DNA of 60,585 nt from Thermoplasmatota archaeon (GTDB taxonomy: Archaea > Thermoplasmatota > JAKEGO01): assembly GCA_028279595.1 (NCBI GenBank), contig JANQNK010000016.1:1-60585 (forward strand). The letters are read 5' to 3'. The position numbers were made by a program, and so were the translations under genes. The notes under the pieces are model-generated. The model was given only the letters and a program-made list of their open reading frames with translations, ran no database searches and was not told the origin of the DNA. The stretch's first letter is position 1. The number at the start of each line of letters is the position of its first letter. Positions 41,935 to 50,557 of this stretch are shown one piece after another.

Positions 41935-41977
41935 AGAACACCCTCTTTGGTGCTCGGACGACCGTGACAATCCTAAT

Positions 41978-42089
41978 TTACCAACAAATACGCACCGAGG
42001 AGCAAAAGTGCAGAAAACGAAGGCAAATCACCCTTTTTTCGTTGGTAATTCGCTTCGGTTTCCTGGTAATTACCAACGACGGTATATAA
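41978..42089 (+). promoter_or_regulatory. Promoter with palindromic operator for second winged-helix gene
   Basis: A perfect 12-bp palindrome TGGTAATTACCA (42064-42075) ends 6 bases before the TATA element GTATATAAG (42082-42090). Half-sites occur upstream as GTTGGTAA (42041-42048) and TTACCAAC (41978-41985). This looks like an autoregulatory operator overlapping or next to the BRE. Confidence 0.6.
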
Positions 42090-42150
42090 GCGATGACGTC
42101 GAGTTAGGATTAGCCTCGGGTGAGGCTCGCGGACATGGGGGGTTTGGAGA

Positions 42151-42474
42151 ATGGAACGCACGGAGGTCAATGGGCCGGGTCGGCTGGCGGACGCACATCG
42201 CCACTCTGATCCGCTCCAGGCGGAGATCCTGACCAACATCGAGCGCATCGGTGTTGAGTACCAGGACGCCTTCCTGGAGCGCATCGGTCGGTCGCTCGGC
42301 ATGTCTAACGAGATACTACACCGGCACCTCAGAGCCCTGTCCAGGACAGGGCTTGTCGATGCAGAATGCCGGGCCGATCCCGAGGCGTATCCTGGTTTCA
42401 GGGTGACCTACAGGATAACGGACACCGCCAGGGAGATGCTGGAGAACATCTCCCTCGCCGAGACCATAGGATAG
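42151..42474 (+). CDS. Small winged-helix transcription regulator (107 aa)
   Basis: The 107-residue protein has a winged helix: DPLQAEILTNIERIGVEY, IGRSLGMSNEILHRHLRAL as the helix-turn-helix, GLVDAECRAD and YRITDTAREMLENI as wing and end. It belongs to the ArsR/MarR-like group. GGAG lies just upstream of ATG 42151. The operator-like palindrome next to its TATA box suggests it controls itself. A strong hairpin terminator follows its stop, so it appears to be a single-gene unit. Confidence 0.75.
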   Translation: MERTEVNGPGRLADAHRHSDPLQAEILTNIERIGVEYQDAFLERIGRSLGMSNEILHRHLRALSRTGLVDAECRADPEAYPGFRVTYRITDTAREMLENISLAETIG

Positions 42475-42501
42475 CTCAGGATCATTTCACCTCCACAATA
42501 T

Positions 42502-42572
42502 GGGAACGGGCCCCGCTCCCTTGACGCCCGGACCGGCGGTTCATGGGGCCCATTCCCTTTTCTTGTTTTTTT
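42502..42572 (+). terminator. Long hairpin followed by T-rich tract
   Basis: Arms GGGAACGGGCCCC (42502-42514) and GGGGCCCATTCCC (42545-42557) pair over 13 positions with one C/A mismatch. A 30-nt loop lies between them, and TTTTCTTGTTTTTTT follows. It lies 27 bases after the winged-helix stop and probably ends that transcript; the convergent DUF296 gene stops at 42644. Confidence 0.7.
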
Positions 42573-42643
42573 CGAAATTGTAATGACGTTCCCCTACCCC
42601 AGGGTAGTTGTTAGTGGAAATATTAGGGGGGGACCGTTCCAGG

Positions 42644-43054
42644 TCACTTGGTAACGGTCATCTCGTTGAGACCGGATGCCGGATTGAGCTCCCGTCCGAG
42701 GACCACCTCGTCGAACGCCTGGATCGTTATCTCGTTCAGGACGCAGACCGTCGCTTTCTGCAGGTGACCTCCTATGGCGGAATGGTCGGGCATTCCGAGG
42801 ATGCAGTGGATGTGAATGCTCCCTGCGATGCTCCCCAGGAGCGAGAGCAGCTCCACCGGACCCTCGACGAGCTGGTTCTGGTACTCGTTCCCGTCGAAGA
42901 ACCCTATCTCTGCATTCCTCAGCATCCCTATTCCCGCGACGATGGTGCCGGAAGTGAATCCCTCCTTGGCCGCCACCGTCTCGAGGCTGGAGAAGAGGTC
43001 CTCGCCGTCGTCGAGCTTGACGACGACGGTGTTCCCCTCGCGGGCCGACTGCAT
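42644..43054 (-). CDS. PPC/DUF296 domain protein
   Basis: This 136-residue protein matches the PPC (DUF296) fold found in plant AT-hook proteins and in free-standing prokaryotic forms. It has DDGEDLFSSLETVAAKEGF, SGTIVAGIGMLRNAEIGFFD, SIAGSIHIHCILGMPDH with metal-binding-like histidines, and VCVLNEITIQAF. No AT-hook is attached. ATG 43054 lies just after the porB stop with GAGG overlapping it, so it is probably the last gene of the POR operon. Function is unknown. Confidence 0.85.
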   Translation of the reverse strand: MQSAREGNTVVVKLDDGEDLFSSLETVAAKEGFTSGTIVAGIGMLRNAEIGFFDGNEYQNQLVEGPVELLSLLGSIAGSIHIHCILGMPDHSAIGGHLQKATVCVLNEITIQAFDEVVLGRELNPASGLNEMTVTK

Positions 43055-43064
43055 GGATATCGCC

Positions 43065-43961
43065 TCAGTCGCCGCCGAGAGCGGTGAGCATCTTCTCGTC
43101 CTTGTCCCACTTGTCCTTGACCCATTGCTCGATGATGCCGTACTGCTCGTCGTCGAAATGCCTGAACCGGCCCTGCTGGTCGAGGTACTCCTTGACAGGA
43201 GTGAACTTCGGCTTCTTGTTGATGGTGACCTTGCCGTTCTCGGCCTCCCAGAGGGTCCACATCCCGGTCTCGACCGCGAGCTTCGAGAGGTCGACTGCGG
43301 AGTTGGGGTCCGCACGCCATCCGGTCGGGCATGGCGCGTAGATCTGCAGGAAGCGGAACCCGGACATCTCCTTCGCCTTCTCGAGCTTCCTGAGGAAGTC
43401 CGCGGGGTAGGCGATGTTCAGGGTCGCGACGTACGGGACGTTGTGGGCAAGCATGATCGTCGCCATGTCCTTCTTGAAGCGCTCCTTTCCCTTGATCTTC
43501 GAGCCGGCGGGGGTCGTGGTGGTCCATGCGCCGTAGGGCGTCGAACCGCTCCTCTGGATCCCCGTGTTCATGTAGGCCTCGTTGTCGTACATGATGTAGA
43601 CGACGTCCTCGTTCCTCTCCGCAGCCCCTGAGAGTGCCTGGAAACCGATGTCCGCAGTTCCGCCGTCGCCGGCGATCCCGAGGACGGTGACATCGTCCCT
43701 GCCGATGTTCTTCAGGGCCCTGGAGATGCCGGTGATGCATGCTCCGGTGTTCTCGAAGGCGACGTGGTTGTACGGCACCTCCCATGCGATCCATGGGTAG
43801 GTCCCGCCGAACACCAGAAGGCAGCAGGCGGGGTTGTACACGACAGACTTCTCGCCGAATATCTTCATCACGTGCCTCATGACGATCGGTGCAGCGCATC
43901 CCGGGCACGCAGTGTGTCCGGGCGTGAAGAGTTCCTTGTCCGGTAGTTCCTTGATGTTCAC
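43065..43961 (-). CDS. porB: Pyruvate:ferredoxin oxidoreductase, beta subunit
   Basis: The 298-residue subunit binds thiamine diphosphate. It has CPGCAAPIVMRH, PACCLLVFGG, the TPP motif GIAGDGGTADIGFQALSGA and YDNEAYMNTGIQRSG, followed by CPTGW. GTG 43961 has GGGGGGTGA upstream and overlaps the porA stop. A longer in-frame extension of the reading frame into porA is a shadow. With porA and porGD it converts pyruvate and CoA to acetyl-CoA, CO2 and reduced ferredoxin. Confidence 0.95.
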   Translation of the reverse strand: MNIKELPDKELFTPGHTACPGCAAPIVMRHVMKIFGEKSVVYNPACCLLVFGGTYPWIAWEVPYNHVAFENTGACITGISRALKNIGRDDVTVLGIAGDGGTADIGFQALSGAAERNEDVVYIMYDNEAYMNTGIQRSGSTPYGAWTTTTPAGSKIKGKERFKKDMATIMLAHNVPYVATLNIAYPADFLRKLEKAKEMSGFRFLQIYAPCPTGWRADPNSAVDLSKLAVETGMWTLWEAENGKVTINKKPKFTPVKEYLDQQGRFRHFDDEQYGIIEQWVKDKWDKDEKMLTALGGD

Positions 43962-45133
43962 GGGTTCACCCCCCTTGTTCCTATCCAAACGATGTCCTTC
44001 TCGGCCTTGCCCTCCTTGGCTGCCTTGAGAAGCATGTCGAACATGAGCTCGACGTCCTCGGACATGACGTCCCTTCCGCCTATCCCGGCGAGGAAGTTCA
44101 TGACCGGTATGGTGTAGCCGTAGAGCGCGTGGCGGCCCTCGATGTAGCTGGGTCCGCCGACGCCGTAGGAGACCGAACGATCGTAGAATCCGATCGCATC
44201 CACCCTCGAGGCGATCTCGCGGATCTGTTCGAGGGGATATGGCCTGAAGAAGCGGAGCTTGACTATGCCCACCTTCTTCCCGGCCTCGCGCATCCTGTCC
44301 ACTACAGCGCGGGCCGTCGAGGTGACCGTTCCGAGGGTCACGAGGATGACATCGGCGTCGTCTGTCCTGTACTCCTCGAGCATCCCGTGGTAGTCCCTGC
44401 CGAACTGCTCGGCGAACTCCCTGTTGACACGCTCGATGACCGCCTCCGCCTTCCTCATGGCGACATCGGTCTGGTACCTGACCTCCTGGATGTACTCCGG
44501 CGGCGAGAACGTTCCCACAGCCATCGGCGTCTCGGGGAGCAGGTTCGCGATCGGGTCGTAGGGTGGCAGGAACCTGTCCACCTCCTCCTGCTCTATCAGA
44601 TCCACCGGCTCGACTGTGTGCGACAGGATGAAGGCGTCGAGGTTGACCATCATCGGGAGGAGCACATCGTGGTCCTCCGCGATCTTGAAGGCCTGTATCG
44701 TCATGTCCAGGACCTCCTGGTTGTCCTCCACGTACACCTGGAGCCACCCGGTGTCCCTCTGGGGCATGGTATCGTTGTACTCGACCCATATTCCGATGGG
44801 TCCTGCGACCGTCCTGTTGACGACCGGCATGACCACCGGCAGCCGCTGTGCGGATGCGATGAACAGGATCTCGTGCATGAGCGCCAGGCCCTGCGAGGCG
44901 GTCGCGGTGAACGTCCTGACACCGGTCGCCGAGGCGGACACGCATGCGCTCATTGCCGAGTGCTCGCTGTCCATCCTGACGAACTGGGTGTCCATCTCCC
45001 CGTCGTTCACGAACTCCGAGATGTGCTCGACGATGAACGTCTGGGGCGTGATCGGATAAGCGGCCACGACATCGGGCTTGCATACCTTCGCTCCGTAGGC
45101 CGCCGCGTAATTCCCTGTTACTACCCTTTTCAT
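43958..45133 (-). CDS. porA: Pyruvate:ferredoxin oxidoreductase, alpha subunit
   Basis: The 391-residue subunit carries the 2-oxoacid oxidoreductase N-terminal domain: GNYAAAYGAKVCKPDVVAAY, YPITPQTFIVEHISEF and MDSEHSAMSACVSASATGVR, with the conserved catalytic-region threonine (YPITP). The transketolase C-terminal-like domain has GIVKLRFFRPYPLEQI. ATG 45133 has GAGGAGGTG upstream. It overlaps porB and starts 5 bases after the porGD stop. Confidence 0.95.
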   Translation of the reverse strand: MKRVVTGNYAAAYGAKVCKPDVVAAYPITPQTFIVEHISEFVNDGEMDTQFVRMDSEHSAMSACVSASATGVRTFTATASQGLALMHEILFIASAQRLPVVMPVVNRTVAGPIGIWVEYNDTMPQRDTGWLQVYVEDNQEVLDMTIQAFKIAEDHDVLLPMMVNLDAFILSHTVEPVDLIEQEEVDRFLPPYDPIANLLPETPMAVGTFSPPEYIQEVRYQTDVAMRKAEAVIERVNREFAEQFGRDYHGMLEEYRTDDADVILVTLGTVTSTARAVVDRMREAGKKVGIVKLRFFRPYPLEQIREIASRVDAIGFYDRSVSYGVGGPSYIEGRHALYGYTIPVMNFLAGIGGRDVMSEDVELMFDMLLKAAKEGKAEKDIVWIGTRGVNP

Positions 45134-45138
45134 CCTTT

Positions 45139-46023
45139 TCACCTCCTCATCTCGATGGCATCGACCGGGCACACGTTGGCGCATATTCCGCAACCCTTGC
45201 AGTAGTCCAGATTGAAGCCGATGACCTCCTCGCCGCGGTCGACCGCGGCATCGGGGCAGTAGAACCAGCACATCTGGCAGTTGATGCACTTCTCGGGATC
45301 GACGTTGGGGACGAACGTCCTCCAGGACCCCGTGTGGTTCTCGACGAAGCTGCCGATACCGACGAGGCCGGCGTCCGTCTGCGTCTTCGGGGTCGACATC
45401 CCGATCGGGAGTTCGTCGATGTCCGGGAGCCACATCTTGGAGGCCTCGTAGGAACGGCCGCCCGTGCAGGTGCCGGTCGTCGTCCTCTCGTACGCGGCCG
45501 CAGCTGCCTTTGCGTTCCTCTCGGCCTTGTCCATGCCGATCCTGGGTCCGAAGATGTCGATGATGCCCTGCTCGACGGATTCGATCTTGAGCAGCCCGGT
45601 CGCCTTCGCGAAGGCTCCTAGGATGGCGCTGTTGGTGATCGGGGACCCGAGGGTCTCCAGTGCGACGGTCGTTGCGTCGACGGTCGCCGTATCCGTGCTC
45701 CTCTCCAGCTGGACCTCGTCCGGTTGGAGTGGAGAGTTCAGGATGGCCATCCCGCCCTCCACAAGTCCGTCCTGGACGTTGACGAGCTCGGGTAGGACCG
45801 GATCGAGCACCACGACGTAGTTCGGGTGGTAGACCCTGGTCTTCTCGTAGATCTTGCCCTCGGCGATCCGGGCGAAGGCAAGGACAGGCGCGCCACGTCT
45901 CTCCGCACCGAAGTGCGGGAAGGCAAGGGCATAGTAACCCTCCCTGAACGCAGCGGCGGCAAGGGATTGGGCCGCCATGACGGCTCCCTGTCCGCCTCTT
46001 CCATGAAATCTGATCTCATACAT
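45139..46023 (-). CDS. porGD: Pyruvate:ferredoxin oxidoreductase, fused gamma-delta subunit
   Basis: Residues 1-185 are the gamma domain ([33 protein letters not shown]). Residues about 190-294 are the delta part with two 4Fe-4S motifs, [13 protein letters not shown] and [13 protein letters not shown]. In many archaea these are two genes; here they are one continuous frame with no frameshift. ATG 46023 has GGAGG upstream. It heads the por operon and passes electrons to ferredoxin. Confidence 0.93.
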   Translation of the reverse strand: MYEIRFHGRGGQGAVMAAQSLAAAAFREGYYALAFPHFGAERRGAPVLAFARIAEGKIYEKTRVYHPNYVVVLDPVLPELVNVQDGLVEGGMAILNSPLQPDEVQLERSTDTATVDATTVALETLGSPITNSAILGAFAKATGLLKIESVEQGIIDIFGPRIGMDKAERNAKAAAAAYERTTTGTCTGGRSYEASKMWLPDIDELPIGMSTPKTQTDAGLVGIGSFVENHTGSWRTFVPNVDPEKCINCQMCWFYCPDAAVDRGEEVIGFNLDYCKGCGICANVCPVDAIEMRR

Positions 46024-46075
46024 TCTAAAGCCTCCGTGGTGGGCAATCACGCTCCCCGTTTTAAAGGTTGTGCTG

Positions 46076-46096
46076 GCGGTCGGTCGGGACGACCGC
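46076..46096. other. Short perfect hairpin between divergent genes
   Basis: GCGGTCG and CGACCGC form a 7-bp stem with a 7-nt loop, between the por operon and the pilin-like gene. It does not match the ACGCGCTC repeat family. It could be an operator or RNA structure in either leader. Confidence 0.35.
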
Positions 46097-46177
46097 GATC
46101 ACCGGTCCCAATGACCCACTGGCGGGATCGAACGATGCGCCGGACATGCGAGTAGAGGTGGTGGTATCCACGGTAAC

Positions 46178-46190
46178 GTAATATATATGA
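46178..46190 (+). promoter_or_regulatory. TATA box for pilin-like gene
   Basis: GTAATATATATGA lies about 38 bases before ATG 46222, giving a leader of about 12 bases. Confidence 0.5.
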
Positions 46191-46221
46191 CAAGTTGTAT
46201 TACGGGGTAGGAGTGTAAACG

Positions 46222-47316
46222 ATGGCCCGGTTCCGCAAGAGCTTTTCCGACGATGTCGATGCCGTGACACCCATCATCAGCACCCTCCTTCTCATCACGA
46301 TAATGCTGACGATCATCTCGGCGATCCTGTACTGGAGCATCCCGACGATGAACAGGATCAGCTGGGACACCGAGTACAGGACGACCATGTCGGGGTTCGA
46401 GGCCTTCGACGCCGCCCTGGAGGACACCGTCCAGGGCGGAGTGGCCGGCTCCACGAGGACCATCAGGATCTCGGTTCCCAACGGCGACCTGCTGGCCTAC
46501 GAACGGTCCACTAGATGGTACTACTCATTCTCATACTTCAGCAACACTGACTTCGAGATCTACGGTCTCGACGAGGAACTCGACGGCGAGGACGATGACC
46601 TTACCACCGTGAGGATATTTCCGCGGCAGGACGTCACCTTCGACCTGGAGGTCACCTGGTATGGCGACAACAACGTGAACCAGTCACTTCACGCCGGGTA
46701 CGACTTCGGCGACGAGATCGACATCGTCTATCCACTTCTCCCCAGGAATGCCGTGTTCCTCGGGAACGAGGACGTCAACCTCGTAAGGTTCCGACTGTTG
46801 TTCAACTCGAACAGCACTGCCTTCGGAGAGGCCTACCTGATCCCCATGGACCGGATCGAGGTCAAGATACCCTCCGAGTTCGGGACGGCTCACATCGTAT
46901 CCGAGAACGCCGGGATCGTGACCAAGTTCCCGTCGAGGACCGTCGTGAACCCCCCCCTCCTGACATATGACGAGGACTCGGACGACCTATACTTCAACAT
47001 AGTCAAGCTCAACTCGACCTTCGGTTCGGTCGGCAGGGGTAACTGGCAGATCAGCATGCGTCTCCAGACCTTCAACTACACGAGGACCGACGACGTGTTC
47101 CACGTCAGGATCAGGATGATCGGGGAGTACGAGGAGGCATGGGTCATCTACATGCTCGGCGAGTACACGGGCATGGAGAACACCGACGGCCACTCCCTCA
47201 GCGACGTGGCCAACGAGGAGCTCGAAGGCATCAAACTGATAAGGGAGCCCGGCAACGGCAGGGTCACGCTGAAGATGCTCATGACCACCGTGCTCATGGA
47301 CCTAGAGAGTGTATGA
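46222..47316 (+). CDS. Archaeal pilin-like secreted protein (364 aa)
   Basis: A basic, charged N-terminus (ARFRKSFSDDVDAVTP) is followed by a hydrophobic helix (IISTLLLITIMLTIISAIL). This is the class III signal and helix pattern of archaeal type IV pilins and related proteins such as DUF7289 types, in which the helix stays in the filament or membrane. The remaining 320 residues form a beta-rich domain with several NxS/T sites for N-glycosylation. Its length is greater than that of usual pilins. It begins a cluster with a second such protein and the DUF4350-MoxR-DUF58 genes. Confidence 0.75.
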   Translation: MARFRKSFSDDVDAVTPIISTLLLITIMLTIISAILYWSIPTMNRISWDTEYRTTMSGFEAFDAALEDTVQGGVAGSTRTIRISVPNGDLLAYERSTRWYYSFSYFSNTDFEIYGLDEELDGEDDDLTTVRIFPRQDVTFDLEVTWYGDNNVNQSLHAGYDFGDEIDIVYPLLPRNAVFLGNEDVNLVRFRLLFNSNSTAFGEAYLIPMDRIEVKIPSEFGTAHIVSENAGIVTKFPSRTVVNPPLLTYDEDSDDLYFNIVKLNSTFGSVGRGNWQISMRLQTFNYTRTDDVFHVRIRMIGEYEEAWVIYMLGEYTGMENTDGHSLSDVANEELEGIKLIREPGNGRVTLKMLMTTVLMDLESV

Positions 47317-47317
47317 T

Positions 47318-47764
47318 ATGATGATGCGTGACGAGGGCGTTGCGGAGATAGGTTACGTCTACACCTTCATAATCAGCTCCATACTTCTTACCGCGATCAC
47401 CATGATGTCCACCGATATGGTCAACGACTCCGGACGCGCCTCGCTCCGGATCATGCTCAGCGACGTCGCTGAGCACCTCGAGGAGGAGCTCGGATCGGTG
47501 GTGACAATGGCGATAAGGTCCCCGAACTCGACGTTCCAGAAGGTGGTCCAGCTCCAGCCGATCGCCTTCACTTTCGGATACAGGATTAGTGCCACCGATC
47601 ACAGGATCTACGTCAATGCGACCTACGAGCGGATCAGGATCCACAGGCCGATAATGAATCCGACGAACATCGAGATCACGGGCAGTGTCTCCAGCAGCGC
47701 CGAGGAGCTCATAATCACCTATATGAACGTGAACGGGACCCAGCGGATCACACTCGGCTTTTGA
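47318..47764 (+). CDS. Second pilin-like secreted protein (148 aa)
   Basis: The short N-terminus MMMRDEGVAEIGYVYT precedes a hydrophobic helix (FIISSILLTAITMMS), then a beta-rich domain with NxT/S motifs. It resembles the smaller archaeal proteins that pair with pilin-like partners (DUF7266-like). It begins next to the stop of the previous gene. I prefer ATG 47318; GTG 47309 would overlap that gene. The two products probably act together at the cell surface. Confidence 0.7.
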   Translation: MMMRDEGVAEIGYVYTFIISSILLTAITMMSTDMVNDSGRASLRIMLSDVAEHLEEELGSVVTMAIRSPNSTFQKVVQLQPIAFTFGYRISATDHRIYVNATYERIRIHRPIMNPTNIEITGSVSSSAEELIITYMNVNGTQRITLGF

Positions 47765-47870
47765 CGTCAGAGTCCCCTCCGGGATCGAGAATGTCCTTCA
47801 CCTTTCCCTGTCCCATCAGACACGTCCGTCACTTGACAAAGGAACCTTCCCTGTCTGGCCACCAAATACC

Positions 47871-47878
47871 TTTATAAA
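47871..47878 (+). promoter_or_regulatory. TATA box for DUF4350-MoxR-DUF58 operon
   Basis: TTTATAAA gives an expected start near 47901, with GAGGAAG then preceding ATG 47915. Confidence 0.6.
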
Positions 47879-47914
47879 TCGTCTGACCCATGTTCCGGGG
47901 TCGAGGAAGTGGCG

Positions 47915-49117
47915 ATGAACCGCGATGTCATAGGTGCAGTTCTGGTCGGGGCTTCGGTGGTGCTTCTCTATCTCGTCTACCCTTCCGTACTTGCTGACGT
48001 TTCCGAACGGGACAGGTCCCTTTCTGCCTACTCGGACGATTGGAACGACATATCCGAGTTCAGGAAGGCCCTCGAGAACGAGGGGTACACCACGCATGGT
48101 ATCGTGGCGACTCCCGGGATCCTGAGGGAGGTCAGGGAGCCGGAAAGGACCCTCCTCGTCATCGTCGGCGTCGAGACGCCATACTCCTACGACGACATCG
48201 GTTCCATCGTCGACTTCGTCGAGAAGGGCGGGTCCCTGATCCTCGCCGACGACTACGGCTACGGCGACGACCTTGCCAACGAGTTCGGTATAACATTCCA
48301 CAGGTACAGGATGTGGGACCCCAGTTACGTCACCAACACATCGATCCTCAACATCGAGCTTACGCTTCCCGACATCAACGGCACATCCAGGGATTACGAG
48401 GTGCTCTTCAACGACCCGACCGCCATCGAGTCGAACCAGCAGGGGACCACGCTGGGATTCACGTCCAACGAGAGCTTCCTCGACGTGAACGGCAACGGCG
48501 CCATCGACGTCCAGGACCAGCCCGGACCCTTCGAGGTCGTCACCCTCAAGGGCAGGATGGTCTTCATCGGCGATCCCTCCATATTCATCAATGAGATGTG
48601 GGACCTGAGCGACAACAGCGAGTTCCTGCTCGGGCTCGTCGACTTCCTGCTCCCCAACGGCGGCATCGTGCTCTTCGACGAGAGCGTGCACGCGGCCGTC
48701 GACTTCTCCGAGGGCTTCTACAGGACCATCACCTCGACCTTCGTCTTCGTCTTCGGGGACCTGACGAAGGGGCTGTTCGTCACGGCCATGATCGGATTGA
48801 TGATGATCGTCATGTCCCAGGTGGTGACCGACCCGAAGCTCTGGTACCACCGTCTCGCCATCAGCGAGATCGTCGTCGGGAACCTTCAGTTCCTCGAGAC
48901 GAACTTCAAGGGGAAGAGAAAGGAGCTGTCGGACAGGCTCAGGACCGACGCTCTGGACCTGATCTGCGTGAGGTCGGGAATGACTGCTAACGAGTTCGCA
49001 AGCCTTTCCGACAAGAGGCTGAGGACTCTGTTGAACGACGAGAAACTGTACCGTTTCATCAAAGGAAATGATATGGACCCGAACGAGGTTTTCGATAGGT
49101 TGGATAGGTGGTTGTGA
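47915..49117 (+). CDS. DUF4350-domain membrane protein
   Basis: The 400-residue protein has an N-terminal helix (VIGAVLVGASVVLLYLVYP). An outside DUF4350-like domain follows with VEKGGSLILADDYGYGDDLA and GRMVFIGDPSIFINEMW. A second transmembrane helix (LFVTAMIGLMMIVMSQVV) lies near residue 285, followed by a cytoplasmic C-terminus. DUF4350 proteins usually sit with MoxR and DUF58, as here. The ATG at 47915 has GAGGAAG; GTG 47909 is an alternative. The stop overlaps the MoxR start. Confidence 0.8.
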   Translation: MNRDVIGAVLVGASVVLLYLVYPSVLADVSERDRSLSAYSDDWNDISEFRKALENEGYTTHGIVATPGILREVREPERTLLVIVGVETPYSYDDIGSIVDFVEKGGSLILADDYGYGDDLANEFGITFHRYRMWDPSYVTNTSILNIELTLPDINGTSRDYEVLFNDPTAIESNQQGTTLGFTSNESFLDVNGNGAIDVQDQPGPFEVVTLKGRMVFIGDPSIFINEMWDLSDNSEFLLGLVDFLLPNGGIVLFDESVHAAVDFSEGFYRTITSTFVFVFGDLTKGLFVTAMIGLMMIVMSQVVTDPKLWYHRLAISEIVVGNLQFLETNFKGKRKELSDRLRTDALDLICVRSGMTANEFASLSDKRLRTLLNDEKLYRFIKGNDMDPNEVFDRLDRWL

Positions 49118-50556
49118 TGGCTGAAGAAGAGGAATACGAGGAGATCCCGGAACAGATCACGGAGCTCAACGCTCTCATGAAGAAACTCGACAATCTCTCC
49201 GGCGAGGACGAGGAAGGCGAGAAGGATACGATCACCGCCGAGAGGATCGAACAGGAGGCTCCTCCCGGGGAACCGGCCTATGGTGATGAGCCCTTCGCGG
49301 AGGTCCCCTCGGAGGAATTCACTGACGATGACGGCATCTACGTACCATCGGGCGACACCAAACCGATATGGGAGCACGTCGCCGAGGAGGAGGAGCCAGA
49401 CGGCATCCCGCCTCCACCTCCCCCGAGGACCGGGGTCAGACGTAGACCGGTCGCCAAGGGAGGTCAGCCTCCCCGAAAGGTCAAGAAAAGGAAGAAACCG
49501 TCTGTCGCCATGCCGGCCTCGAGGCCGCCTGGCGGCTCGGCCAAGCCGGCTGCGCCCAGGCTGCCCAAGGACGAGGCCCGGGATCTCACACCGGAGCAGA
49601 TCGGCCGGTACGTCGAGATGGTCGAGAAGATCTCGGGGCACATCCTCGAGGAGGTCGGAAAGACGGTCCTCGGCAAGGAGTACGTCCTGAAGATGGTCAT
49701 GACCGGCATCCTCTCCGACGGGCACATCCTGTTCGAGGACAACCCCGGACTTGCGAAGACCCTGCTGGCCAACACCTACGCCAAGGCGCTGGGATGCAAG
49801 TTCAGGAGGTCCCAGTTCACACCGGACCTTCTACCTTCCGATATAACCGGTACGTTCATCTTCGACGAGAAGGAGGCCGACTTCAGGTTCCGCAAGGGAC
49901 CGATCTTCACGAACATCCTGCTCGCGGACGAGATCAACCGCTCGCCGCCGAAGACCCAGGCCGCCCTCCTGGAGGCCATGCAGGAGAAGCAGGTGACCCT
50001 GGAGGGCGAGACCATGAAGATGGCGAGGCCGTTCATCGTCATGGCGACCCAGAACCCGATCGAGTACGAGGGTACCTACTCGCTGCCCGAGGCCCAGCTC
50101 GACAGGTTCCTCATCCGGATGCCCGTGGGATATCCCAGCGAGGACATCGAGAGGCGCATCCTCAAGGACCGGATGGAGCGGCGTCAGGACGACACCGAGG
50201 TAAGGAGGATCGCCAGCCCGGAGACCATCATGCGGATGCAGAGGGTCGTGGAGCGCGTCTACGTCAGCGATGCAGTCATCGAGTACATCGTCTCCCTGGT
50301 CAGGTCCACCCGCGACGACCCGAGGGTCATGGTGGGTTCGAGCCCGCGCGGTTCGCTCGCGATCTTCAAGCTCACCCGGTCCCTCGCTGCGATCGAGGGC
50401 AGGGACTACGTGATCCCGGACGACGTCAAGGAGGTCGCGATCCACGCCCTCAACCACAGGCTCATCCTGAACCCGGAGCCGAGGATCATGGGCGTGAAAC
50501 CGGAGGATGTCATCCAGGACATCATCGCAGAGATCCCGGTGCCCGTGGTGGAATAG
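49117..50556 (+). CDS. MoxR-family AAA+ ATPase with long acidic N-terminus
   Basis: The 479-residue protein begins with about 150 disordered residues, first acidic and then proline- and lysine-rich ([16 protein letters not shown]). The AAA+ core has the Walker A region [37 protein letters not shown] as Walker B, and [20 protein letters not shown]. MoxR ATPases act as chaperones that load or activate partner proteins, often with DUF58 and VWA proteins. The N-terminal tail is not typical and may bind the membrane partners encoded alongside. It follows DUF4350 by overlap. Confidence 0.92.
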   Translation: MAEEEEYEEIPEQITELNALMKKLDNLSGEDEEGEKDTITAERIEQEAPPGEPAYGDEPFAEVPSEEFTDDDGIYVPSGDTKPIWEHVAEEEEPDGIPPPPPPRTGVRRRPVAKGGQPPRKVKKRKKPSVAMPASRPPGGSAKPAAPRLPKDEARDLTPEQIGRYVEMVEKISGHILEEVGKTVLGKEYVLKMVMTGILSDGHILFEDNPGLAKTLLANTYAKALGCKFRRSQFTPDLLPSDITGTFIFDEKEADFRFRKGPIFTNILLADEINRSPPKTQAALLEAMQEKQVTLEGETMKMARPFIVMATQNPIEYEGTYSLPEAQLDRFLIRMPVGYPSEDIERRILKDRMERRQDDTEVRRIASPETIMRMQRVVERVYVSDAVIEYIVSLVRSTRDDPRVMVGSSPRGSLAIFKLTRSLAAIEGRDYVIPDDVKEVAIHALNHRLILNPEPRIMGVKPEDVIQDIIAEIPVPVVE

Positions 50557-50557
50557 G

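Noticed and set aside
41878..42232. 117-residue frame across the operator region
   Set aside because: It covers the TATA box, the palindrome and a hairpin repeat; the regulator gene starts at 42151 in another frame.
43962..45083. Long extension of the porB frame
   Set aside because: It lies opposite in frame to porA, which has complete family motifs.
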